A model generated the notes under the pieces. The model saw nothing but the letters and a program-made list of their open reading frames with translations, did no database searches and was not told the origin of the DNA. Made by a program: the position numbers and the translations under genes. 13,991 bases of DNA from DASPKS01 sp035628035 (lineage in GTDB: Bacteria > Bacteroidota > Rhodothermia > Rhodothermales > Rubricoccaceae), in assembly GCA_035628035.1 (NCBI GenBank), contig DASPKS010000266.1:1-13991 (forward strand), in the 5' to 3' direction. Each line of letters begins with the position of its first letter. Positions within the stretch are counted from its first letter, which is position 1. Below are positions 7,926-13,991 of this stretch, in pieces.

Positions 7926-7962
7926 GAAAAATATCGGGGACCAGGCACACCCGGCCCCCGAT
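7926..7962 (-). terminator. intrinsic terminator of the yceI-like gene
   Basis: On the minus strand ATCGGGG (7962-7956) pairs with CCCCGAT (7939-7933). An inner CCGGG/CCTGG helix and a TGTG loop make about 13 bp including G·U pairs. ATTTTTC follows directly. It lies 24 nt past the yceI-like stop and immediately before the LexA-like leader. Confidence 0.88.
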
Positions 7963-7986
7963 CCTTTCGAGCGGCCCTAGCCCCGC

Positions 7987-8670
7987 TCAGTTCGACGTGG
8001 CCGCCACCCCGTCGGCCGTGCCGCGCGCGGCATTCACCTCCAGGATGATCCGCACGTCGTCGCGGATGAGGTCGTCGGGCTGGCCGGGGTAGGTGAGCCC
8101 CCACTGCTGGCGGTTGATGATGAAGTTAGCGTCCACGTTCACTGAGTCGGGCGTGACGGCGACGGCGGCCGGGAAGGTGATCCGGTTCGTCTGGCCGCGC
8201 ATCGTGAGCTCGCCCGAGACGCGGTGGGTGGCAGCGGGCGCCTCGGCGCGGTCTTCGGCCGTGGCGGGCGCGAAGGTGTCGGCGCGGAAGCGGGCCTCCG
8301 GGATGTTCTCCGCGTCGAAGAAGTCGCCGCTCCGGAGGTGGTTCGTGAGGCGCTCGCTGTCGCTGTAGATCGAGGCGGCGTCGATCGTCATATCCACGCC
8401 GGCGACGGCGTCGCCGTCGAGGTAGAGCGCACCGGTGAACGCGCGGAAGCCGCCGTCGTGCTGCTGCGTCACCTTGGCCGCCTGCCACGCGATGCGGGCG
8501 TTGTCGGGGGAGAGGGTGATCGGGGTGCCGACGAAGGCGGCCGGCGTAGCGGAGGTCGCCGGAGAATCGACGGCCTCAACCTGCGCCTCGGGCGCGTCGT
8601 CGACGTTCGCGCAGGCGGACACGGCTAGCGTGCCGAGGAAGAGGAGGGAGAAGCGGGTGGTGGTGGGCAT
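7987..8670 (-). CDS. YceI-family lipoprotein
   Basis: The ATG at 8670 gives 227 aa; a GTG directly before it (8673) is in frame but less likely. MPTTTRFSLLFLGTLAVSAC is a lipoprotein signal with the lipidated Cys at 20. An acidic Asp/Glu/Ala linker to about residue 48 is followed by a YceI domain (~50-212), an extended lipocalin-like barrel whose known members bind polyisoprenoids such as ubiquinone-8. Recognised segments are HLRSGDFFDAENIPEARF (111-128), SGELTMRGQTNRITFP (152-167) and INRQQWGLTYPG (185-196). It would act in the periplasm or at the outer membrane, carrying or storing isoprenoid lipids. The start is preceded by a 12-bp palindrome, a likely operator, and the gene ends at a strong terminator. 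recO lies 66 nt upstream. Confidence 0.93.
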   Translation of the reverse strand: MPTTTRFSLLFLGTLAVSACANVDDAPEAQVEAVDSPATSATPAAFVGTPITLSPDNARIAWQAAKVTQQHDGGFRAFTGALYLDGDAVAGVDMTIDAASIYSDSERLTNHLRSGDFFDAENIPEARFRADTFAPATAEDRAEAPAATHRVSGELTMRGQTNRITFPAAVAVTPDSVNVDANFIINRQQWGLTYPGQPDDLIRDDVRIILEVNAARGTADGVAATSN

Positions 8671-8677
8671 CACTTCG

Positions 8678-8689
8678 TTGTTTAAACAA
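8678..8689. promoter_or_regulatory. perfect 12-bp palindrome, candidate operator
   Basis: TTGTTTAAACAA is identical on both strands and begins 7 nt before the yceI-like ATG. AT-only blocks of this kind are rare in the surrounding GC-rich DNA. Its symmetry and position suggest a homodimeric repressor, for example of MarR or TetR type. The regulator is not identified in this window. Confidence 0.55.
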
Positions 8690-8736
8690 GGATTGCCTTC
8701 GACGCCCCTCCGTTCCAGCGGTTCCGTCCCGGCGCC

Positions 8737-9504
8737 TCAGTCCGCTGCCGGCTCGCGGAGCCCCTCGCTCATCTGTTCGGCCACGCGCCGGACGCGCTCC
8801 GGGAGGGTCTCGGCGTGGTGGCGCAGCCAGAGGTCGGCCAGCGCCTCGGTCTCGGCGCGGAGGGGGGCGCTGAGCCGCATCCGCAGGGCGGTGTCGAGGT
8901 CGGCGCGGGCGAAGACGGCGAAGGCGCGGAGGGCGGCCCGCGTGGCGCGGACGCCCTCGCGGCCGGGGTCCACCGGCGGCCCGACGACGCCGGTCGAGAG
9001 GCGGAGCGTGCCGCCGTCCTCGCCAAGGTCGAGCACGTCCTCCTTCCGCACGTCAGGAGCGAAGCCGAGGAGGTAGGCAAGGCGGAGCTGGAACCACGGC
9101 AGCACGTTCTCAGCCCGCGCCTCGGCGGCGTCGAGCGCGGTGAGGGCCTGGACGAGGAGGAGGAAGACGGGGGGGTGCGCCTCGCCCTCCGAGAGCAGCG
9201 CGCGCGTGAGCTCGACCATCCGCAGCCCCCGCGTGACGCGGTCGAGGTCGCCGGTGAGCCGGTCGAACCGGCGGAGGTGCGCCGCCTCCTTGAGCGTCTG
9301 TAGGCTGCGCCCCTCCTTGTGGTAGTAAACGACCTCCACGCACGCCATCGGCTGGAGCGTGGAGCCGAACCGGCTCGTGGGGCGCCGCGCCCCGCGCGCG
9401 AGCGCGCTCACGATCCCGTGCTTCCGCGTGAGGAGCGTGACGATCCGGCTCGTCTCGCTGTAGTCGAGGGCGCGGAGGACGACGGCGTCGGTGCGGACGA
9501 TCAT
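8737..9504 (-). CDS. recO: DNA repair protein RecO
   Basis: The product is a 255-aa RecO, of usual length (~240-260). RecO works with RecR (and RecF) to load RecA on SSB-coated single-stranded DNA in recombinational gap repair. The N-terminal OB fold (1-80) shows the typical start MIVRTDAVVLRALDYSETS and RIVTLLTRKHG, then SALARGARRPTSRFG. The C-terminal part is helical, with FQLRLAYLLGFAPDV matching the conserved RecO LxxxGFAPxL segment. The zinc-binding Cys residues that follow this segment in some RecO proteins are absent; the whole protein has a single Cys (in PMACVEVV). The ATG at 9504 is divergent from the ComEA-like gene across a 134-nt gap that shows no clear promoter to me. The leader is pyrimidine-rich without a Shine-Dalgarno. 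Confidence 0.93.
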   Translation of the reverse strand: MIVRTDAVVLRALDYSETSRIVTLLTRKHGIVSALARGARRPTSRFGSTLQPMACVEVVYYHKEGRSLQTLKEAAHLRRFDRLTGDLDRVTRGLRMVELTRALLSEGEAHPPVFLLLVQALTALDAAEARAENVLPWFQLRLAYLLGFAPDVRKEDVLDLGEDGGTLRLSTGVVGPPVDPGREGVRATRAALRAFAVFARADLDTALRMRLSAPLRAETEALADLWLRHHAETLPERVRRVAEQMSEGLREPAAD

Positions 9505-9638
9505 GCAGCAGCGGGCGGAAAAAGGGAGAACGCCGGGGGCGAGGGGGGGTGCCTCCGCCTGCGTGAAAAAGAGGCGATGGGGCGTTATGCCGCGGGGGCC
9601 TTCGGTGTCTATCCCGTATCCCCTCGACGTCCCCGCCC

Positions 9639-10154
9639 ATGCGCTGGCTCTACCGCCTCCAGCAGCGGCTCTCCCTCACCGGCACTGAGGCCACCGCCTT
9701 CCTCGTCGCCGCCGCCGCGCTCGTGGCCGGCCTCATCGTGCGCGAGGTGCAGGGGAACGCCGCCCCGCCGGCCGTCGATCTCTTCGCGGAAGCCCGCCTC
9801 GCCCCGCCAGCGGATTCGCTCGTGTCCGCAGCCGCCACGCCGACGACGCTTCCGCGCGAAGCGCTCGATGCGGGCGTGCGCGCCGACTCCGCCGGCGTGG
9901 ACTCCTCGTCGTCGGCGCCGGAGCCGCGTGGCCGGACCCGCTCGGCGTCGCTCCCGCCGGTGCGGATGAACCTCAACACCGCCGACGTGGGGCTCCTCGA
10001 CCGGCTACCGGGGATCGGCCCGGCCCTCGCCGGGCGTATCGTCGAGCACCGCCGCACGCGCGGCCCCTTCCGCAGCGTGGACGGCGTGCTGGACGTGCGC
10101 GGCATCGGCCCGAAGAAGCTCGAGCGGATGCGGCCCTACCTCTTCGTGGACTGA
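9639..10154 (+). CDS. membrane-anchored helix-hairpin-helix (ComEA-like) protein
   Basis: This 171-aa protein has one N-terminal membrane helix (~18-35, TATAFLVAAAALVAGLIV-like). A long Ala/Ser/Pro linker (~40-108) leads to a double helix-hairpin-helix DNA-binding domain at ~110-170. The HhH motifs are LNTADVGLLDRLPGIGPALAGRI (first) and VRGIGPKKLERMRPYL (second), the same arrangement as ComEA/YbaV proteins. ComEA holds incoming DNA in the periplasm or at the membrane surface during transformation. A competence role here is inference, because no comEC or pilus gene is in view and YbaV-type relatives have other or unknown roles. The ATG at 9639 follows a C/T-rich leader. Its 3' end overlaps the convergent small membrane gene by 19 bp. 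Confidence 0.88.
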   Translation: MRWLYRLQQRLSLTGTEATAFLVAAAALVAGLIVREVQGNAAPPAVDLFAEARLAPPADSLVSAAATPTTLPREALDAGVRADSAGVDSSSSAPEPRGRTRSASLPPVRMNLNTADVGLLDRLPGIGPALAGRIVEHRRTRGPFRSVDGVLDVRGIGPKKLERMRPYLFVD

Positions 10155-10351
10155 TCCGGCGGAGGCTCGCCCGGCCGCCCGTCGCCGGCGGGCTCCTCGC
10201 GGCGCTGGCGCCGCGCGATGGCCTCTTTCGTCCAGTCCTCCGCCGCGCGCTCCTCCCGCCGCAGGAAGCGGTGGACGGGGAAGAGGAGGAGGAACGCGAG
10301 CGCGACGAACCCGAAGAACGCCGCCGCGATGGCGGGGAGGTACTCGACCAT
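10136..10351 (-). CDS. 71-aa membrane protein, last gene of the antiporter unit
   Basis: The protein has one hydrophobic helix (about 5-26, YLPAIAAAFFGFVALAFLLL), then VHRFLRREERAAEDWTKEAIARRQRREE and a polar Pro/Gly-rich tail. The charged segment after the helix is basic with Glu spaced as in an amphipathic helix, so the tail is probably cytoplasmic. It starts 4 nt after the antiporter stop, which points to translational coupling and makes it likely to be a real gene despite its size. It might be an accessory subunit of the transporter; that is inference from position only. The stop codon lies inside the convergent ComEA-like gene. The family was not recognised. Confidence 0.68.
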   Translation of the reverse strand: MVEYLPAIAAAFFGFVALAFLLLFPVHRFLRREERAAEDWTKEAIARRQRREEPAGDGRPGEPPPDQSTKR

Positions 10352-10355
10352 GGGG

Positions 10356-12473
10356 CTACGCCACGCGCGCGCGGGCGCGGCGCGGCGCGCGGAGTGGCTG
10401 CTTCGGGGGGGCCTCCGCGGCCGGGTTCGCGCGCACGATGAGCAGCGAAGCGGGGCACGAGCGGGCGAGTTGCTCGTGGCGCATGCTGAACAGCGACGGC
10501 TCCAGCCCCCACGCCTCCGAGGCGCCGATGACGACGAGGTCGTACCCCTGCCGCGCTTCCTCGGCCGCCGCCGTGATCGCGTCGGCGCGCTCGACCACCT
10601 TCAGGCGGACGTTCGGCCCGAAGGCTTCCGGGTTCTCCTCGGACAGCCCGAGTCGGGGGGAGCCCTCTTCGCGTGCGGGCTTGACGACGTGGAGGATGGT
10701 GATCTCGGCGCTGGTCTGCTGGCCGATCCGGTCGGCCAGCGCGAGGGCGGCACGGTCGTGCGCGCCCCCGCTGTAAGGGACGAGCACGCGGCGCCACGGG
10801 CCCGGCAGCCGCGCGAGGAAAACCGCCACGTCGGCGCGGGTCCGCTTCATCACGTCGTAGACGGCGCCGCCGAGGACGCTCTGGCTGAGCACCGGCTGGT
10901 GCCACCCCATGAGCACGAGGTCGGCCGCTTTGGCGTGGGCGACGGCCGTGATGTCGCCGCCGACGTCGTGGCTGACGAAGGCGAGGGGGCGGACCTCCAC
11001 GCCGGCCGCGTCGGCGGCGGCGAGGAGCGGGCCGAAGGCCTCAACGGTCTGCACGCCTTCGCCCTCGGCGGTCGGCCCGGAGAGACGGGCGTCGTCGGTG
11101 CGCTGGAGGTGGAGCGCGTAGAGCCGGGCCCGGTCGGGCGGCGCGAGGGCACGCGCCATATCGAGGAGGGCAGGACCCGACGACGGGAGCGAGAGCGGGA
11201 TGAGCACGGTGAACGCCCCCGCCTCGGCCTCGCCGACGGCCTCCTTCCGGATGAGACGGAGCGGGTAGATGGCCTCCAGGATCGGCGTCGTCATGAACGT
11301 GGTCACGAGCGCCATCAGCACCATCATCACGAAGAGGGCCGGCGAGATCACGCCGAGGTCGAGCCCGATGGTAAGGATCACGAGCTCCATCAGCCCGCGC
11401 GTATTCATGAGCGTGCCGAGGGCGCCGGCCTCGCGCCACGAGAGCCCCGTCACGCGCGCGGCGAGCGCCGACCCGCCGAACTTGCCGAGGACCGCCACGC
11501 CCAGCACGAGCGCGGCGTCGACGAACAGCGCGGGCTCGTCGATGAGTCCGACCTGCGTGCGGAGCCCGGTGTAGGCGAAGAACAGCGGGAGGAGGAGCAC
11601 CACCGTGAGCCACTCCATCCGCTCGGTGACGTCGCGGACGAACCCCTTCTCCTTCGGCATCACGGCGCCCAGGAGGAACGCGCCGAAGAGGGCGTGGATG
11701 CCGAGGGCCTCCGTCGTGAACGCCGACGCGAGCAGCGCCAGCAGCACGACGGCGAAGACGTCGGGCGTGAGGCGACCGCGGCTCTCGTAGTACGCCTCCA
11801 GCCGCCGCAGCAGGGGGCGCCCGAGGAACACCATCGCGAGGACGTAGGCGAACGTCCCGCCCAGCGTGACGAGCACGCCCTCCGGCCCCGTCGCCCGGAC
11901 GAGCGCGACGACGCCCGCGAGGATGCACCACGCGGTCACGTCGTCCACCGCCGCGCACGCGATGGTGACGGCGCCCACCTTCGTTCGGAGGAGGTTCCGC
12001 TCCGTCAGGATGCGCGCGAGGACAGGGAACGCCGTTACGCTCATCGCCGCCCCCATGAAGAGGGCGAACTCGGTGAACGTGACGCTCGCGTCGGAGAGGC
12101 GGGGGTAGAGGTAGAGCGCGAGCCCGGACCCGAGCAGGAACGGGACGACGATGCTCGTGTGGCTCGTGACCAGGGCCGTCTCGCCCTGCCCGCGGAGGAG
12201 TTTCGGGTCGAGCTCGAGCCCCACGAGGAACATGAACAGGATGAGCCCGACCTGGCTGAGCACGTGGAGGCTCGGGAGGCTCTCGGCGGGGAAGAGCACG
12301 GCGCTGACGCCGGGCGCCAGCCACCCCAGCAGCGACGGCCCCAGCGCGATGCCGGCGATCATCTCGCCGACCACCTGCGGCTGGTGGATCTGCCGGCACA
12401 GCGCCCCCAGCAACCGCGCCGCCACGAGGACGACGGCGATCTGGAGGAGGAGGAGGGGGAGCCCGTGCAGCAT
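10356..12473 (-). CDS. CPA2-family cation:proton antiporter with two C-terminal USP domains
   Basis: This 705-aa inner-membrane protein has a CPA2 Na+(K+)/H+ exchanger domain of about 12 helices at residues 5-405. Signatures are GEMIAGIALGPSLLGW (36-51), LFMFLVGLELD (79-89), AAMSVTAFPVLARIL (142-156), the ion-binding pair Asp177-Asp178 in CAAVDDVTAWC, and ALGTLMNTRGLMELVIL (351-367). Two universal stress protein-like domains follow at ~420-553 and ~560-682, in the cytosol. Both have weakened nucleotide-binding signatures (MGWHQPVLSQSVLGG and IGASEAWGLEPSLFS). This fusion resembles bacterial CHX/ApNhaP-like exchangers. It probably exchanges Na+ or K+ for H+ and contributes to salt or pH tolerance; the ion cannot be told from sequence. 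The C-terminus is a basic Arg-rich tail. The start lies 3 nt after the upstream gene's stop. Confidence 0.92.
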   Translation of the reverse strand: MLHGLPLLLLQIAVVLVAARLLGALCRQIHQPQVVGEMIAGIALGPSLLGWLAPGVSAVLFPAESLPSLHVLSQVGLILFMFLVGLELDPKLLRGQGETALVTSHTSIVVPFLLGSGLALYLYPRLSDASVTFTEFALFMGAAMSVTAFPVLARILTERNLLRTKVGAVTIACAAVDDVTAWCILAGVVALVRATGPEGVLVTLGGTFAYVLAMVFLGRPLLRRLEAYYESRGRLTPDVFAVVLLALLASAFTTEALGIHALFGAFLLGAVMPKEKGFVRDVTERMEWLTVVLLLPLFFAYTGLRTQVGLIDEPALFVDAALVLGVAVLGKFGGSALAARVTGLSWREAGALGTLMNTRGLMELVILTIGLDLGVISPALFVMMVLMALVTTFMTTPILEAIYPLRLIRKEAVGEAEAGAFTVLIPLSLPSSGPALLDMARALAPPDRARLYALHLQRTDDARLSGPTAEGEGVQTVEAFGPLLAAADAAGVEVRPLAFVSHDVGGDITAVAHAKAADLVLMGWHQPVLSQSVLGGAVYDVMKRTRADVAVFLARLPGPWRRVLVPYSGGAHDRAALALADRIGQQTSAEITILHVVKPAREEGSPRLGLSEENPEAFGPNVRLKVVERADAITAAAEEARQGYDLVVIGASEAWGLEPSLFSMRHEQLARSCPASLLIVRANPAAEAPPKQPLRAPRRARARVA

Positions 12474-12476
12474 CGC

Positions 12477-12947
12477 CTAGTGCGCAGGGTCCTCGCCGTC
12501 GCTGGTAGCCGCGCGCTGGGCCATGAACGCGACCGGCGCGCAGGGGCAGCCCTCCGGCGTGAGCTGCCCCGAAAGAATGACCGGCACGCGCGACCCGGCG
12601 GGGCGGGCGTCGAGCCGCCACCCGGCGCACGTGCCCGGGCCGGGGCGGAGCGTGGGGTCCCCTTCTACGGCGAGCGCGCTGCGCGTGGCGAGCCGCCCCC
12701 CGGTGACTTCCCCAACCGCCGAGCCGGCCCCGAGGCGCACCCGGGCCCGCTCGCCCGACTGCTCCACGTGGAGGAGGGCGGCGGGGGGCCTACACGTGCG
12801 CGGGGTGCTGTCCGCAACGGCCATTTCTACGCGCCACATCCCTCCGAAGGCCACCGGCGGGTCGAGCCGCTGCCCCGCGCGGAGGATGGCGAGCACCCCG
12901 AGCACGGGGAGGCCCACGAGGGCGAGGTAGAGAAGGGCCGTCTTCAC
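12477..12947 (-). CDS. one-TM protein of unknown function, first gene of the antiporter unit
   Basis: A GTG start at 12947 gives 156 aa; an in-frame TTG at 12974 would add nine residues (MGAPSRLRP) and is preceded by GGAGAGGG, so the start is uncertain. The N-terminus is VKTALLYLALVGLPVLGVLAIL, a membrane anchor or uncleaved signal, followed by an extracytoplasmic beta-rich domain: WRVEMAVADSTPRTC, ALLHVEQSGERARVRLG, VPVILSGQLTPEGCPCAP. Mature Cys (in PRTC, GTCAGW and GCPCAP) suggest disulfides. Its stop lies 3 nt before the antiporter start, so the genes are almost certainly co-transcribed. It could be a periplasmic partner of the exchanger; no family is recognised and that role is inference. 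Confidence 0.7.
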   Translation of the reverse strand: MKTALLYLALVGLPVLGVLAILRAGQRLDPPVAFGGMWRVEMAVADSTPRTCRPPAALLHVEQSGERARVRLGAGSAVGEVTGGRLATRSALAVEGDPTLRPGPGTCAGWRLDARPAGSRVPVILSGQLTPEGCPCAPVAFMAQRAATSDGEDPAH

Positions 12948-13007
12948 CGGGCGGAGGCGAGAGGGGGCGCCCAAAGTACGCCCACCCTCTCCACGGCGCC
13001 CCGCGCG

Positions 13008-13991
13008 CTAGCGCAGCACCGTGAGGAGGCGGCTCTGCGTGTGCCCGCCCGCCTCCACGCGCACGACGTACACCCCGCCCGGCAGCCCCGACGTATCGAG
13101 GGTGAGCGTGTGCTGTCCGGCCGCACGCGCGCCGTCGGTGAGGACGGCCACGCGGCGGCCGAGCGCGTCGTATGCCGCCACGCGGACCAAGCCCGCCGCG
13201 TAGAGCGCGAAGGCGATGGTCGTTGCACCTCGCGCGGGATTCGGGTAGAGGACGACGGCTCTAGGTGCCTCCGGCACAAGCGGCTCCGCCGGCACCGCGA
13301 TGGGGGCGTTCCATACGGCGAGGCCGGGCGAGCCTTTCCCGCCGGCTACGTCGAACCACCCCCCGACGAACAGCCGGCCCACCCCGTCGAAGGCGAGGGC
13401 CTCGCCGCGGCCGCCCAAGCCTGTCCCGAGCGGATGCCACGTCTCCGCGCTCACGTCGAGCACCGCCACGCCGGCCTCAGAGAGGGCCCCGTTCGGCTCG
13501 GTCCCATGCGTCCCGGCGGCGTAGAGCCGCCCATCCGGCCCGAACGCCAGGGCCTCGACGGTGTGGCCGCCGGGGGAGGGCAGCGCGCTCCATGTCGCCC
13601 CATCGAAGCGGGCCGCGCGGTCTGCGGCGAGCAGCGTCCCGTCAGGCTGGTAGACGGCGTCGAATCGGCCGCCGACGTAGAGCGCGCCGTCGGGCCCAAC
13701 CGTAAGGGCCTTGACCGAGACCTCCCCGAGGGCCACCCCGGTGGGGCCGCCGATGTGTTCCCACGCCGTCCCCGTCCACCGCGCGATGTTCCGAGCGACA
13801 ACGGGCATGCCATCGAGCTGGAAGACCTGCGTAAAGGTGCCGCCCACGTACACCTTCCCATCGGTGGGGCGGGCCAGCGCGTAGACCTCACCGGCGCCCA
13901 CATCGCCCGTCGGCAGCCATCCGGCTGTGCGGCTCCAGCACGCGAACTTCCGAGGATAGCTAGGCGAGCCATCCACGCACACGCCTTCCGG
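13008..13991 (-). CDS. T9SS-exported repeat protein, C-terminal part (cut by right window edge)
   Basis: The frame is open to the right edge (327 codons seen); a GTG at 13982 is available but the reading continues sensibly upstream (PEGVCVDGS), so the true start lies outside. The visible N-terminal ~225 residues hold four or so imperfect ~50-residue repeats with the pattern ALxxGPDGxLYVGGxF followed by an AxxxGxxW segment, for example KALTVGPDGALYVGGRFD and EALAFGPDGRLYAAG. This resembles beta-propeller repeats of the Rax2/delta-60 kind. The last ~80 residues are a type A T9SS sorting domain: VVLYPNPARGATTIAF, VAAYDALGRRVAVL, SGLPGGVYVVRVEAGG, ending LLTVLR. It should be exported and released or anchored at the surface. 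The stop lies 61 nt upstream of the antiporter unit's GTG. Confidence 0.9.
   Translation of the reverse strand, partial: PEGVCVDGSPSYPRKFACWSRTAGWLPTGDVGAGEVYALARPTDGKVYVGGTFTQVFQLDGMPVVARNIARWTGTAWEHIGGPTGVALGEVSVKALTVGPDGALYVGGRFDAVYQPDGTLLAADRAARFDGATWSALPSPGGHTVEALAFGPDGRLYAAGTHGTEPNGALSEAGVAVLDVSAETWHPLGTGLGGRGEALAFDGVGRLFVGGWFDVAGGKGSPGLAVWNAPIAVPAEPLVPEAPRAVVLYPNPARGATTIAFALYAAGLVRVAAYDALGRRVAVLTDGARAAGQHTLTLDTSGLPGGVYVVRVEAGGHTQSRLLTVLR

Noticed and set aside
6617..8104. A 495-codon minus-strand frame covering the lipoprotein and the LexA-like gene
   Set aside because: Upstream of 7228 it runs out of frame through the LexA-like gene and its terminator and reads as Arg/Ser/Pro-rich noise. 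It cannot be a fusion.
11041..12630. A 529-codon minus-strand frame inside the antiporter gene
   Set aside because: It is a shadow of the CPA2 frame with Arg/Pro/His-rich composition and no domain.
13005..13014. 10-bp palindrome GCGCTAGCGC at the stop of the T9SS gene
   Set aside because: It overlaps the TAG stop codon and such GC palindromes are expected by chance here; there is no T-run or symmetry in the flanks.

Overview
The window is a 14 kb piece of a very GC-rich bacterial chromosome (roughly 70% G+C by eye). It most likely comes from the Rhodothermota (Salinibacter / Rubricoccus / Rubrivirga type) or another high-GC member of the Bacteroidota group. That placement is an inference from four traits: a type IX secretion (T9SS) C-terminal sorting domain on the last gene, many small Cys-anchored lipoproteins, an RRM-plus-glycine RNA-binding protein, and start codons preceded by C/T-rich leaders instead of Shine-Dalgarno sequences. 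I see no insertion sequence, phage gene, CRISPR array or rRNA, and no gene-free stretch above 300 bases.

Layout from left to right. The 5' part of an unrecognised secreted protein (minus strand, cut by the left edge) lies downstream of aconitase acnA (minus), which has a clear intrinsic terminator. Divergent from acnA are two tandem lipoproteins with LCCL domains (plus), which look like a recent duplication. A tRNA-Ala(CGC) follows with its own terminator, then an RRM/glycine-rich RNA-binding protein (plus) closed by a perfect 15-bp hairpin. Next comes a long minus-strand run, read right to left: recO, a YceI-family lipoprotein, a LexA-like regulator, a small lipoprotein, gluQRS and a small secreted protein. 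Several of these are separated by good terminators, so this is several transcription units and not one operon. A ComEA-like helix-hairpin-helix protein (plus) is divergent from recO. The right third is minus strand: the C-terminal part of a T9SS-exported repeat protein, then a tight three-gene unit of a one-TM protein, a CPA2 cation:proton antiporter with two universal-stress domains, and a 71-aa membrane protein.

Functionally this is mostly core-genome housekeeping: TCA cycle, tRNA and tRNA modification, DNA repair, ion homeostasis and envelope lipoproteins. Points worth a second look are the LexA-like protein that appears to lack the self-cleavage site and the Ser/Lys dyad, a perfect 12-bp palindrome just upstream of the yceI-like gene, the tandem LCCL lipoproteins sharing a 91-bp block of about 92% DNA identity, and the antiporter operon with two uncharacterised membrane partners.
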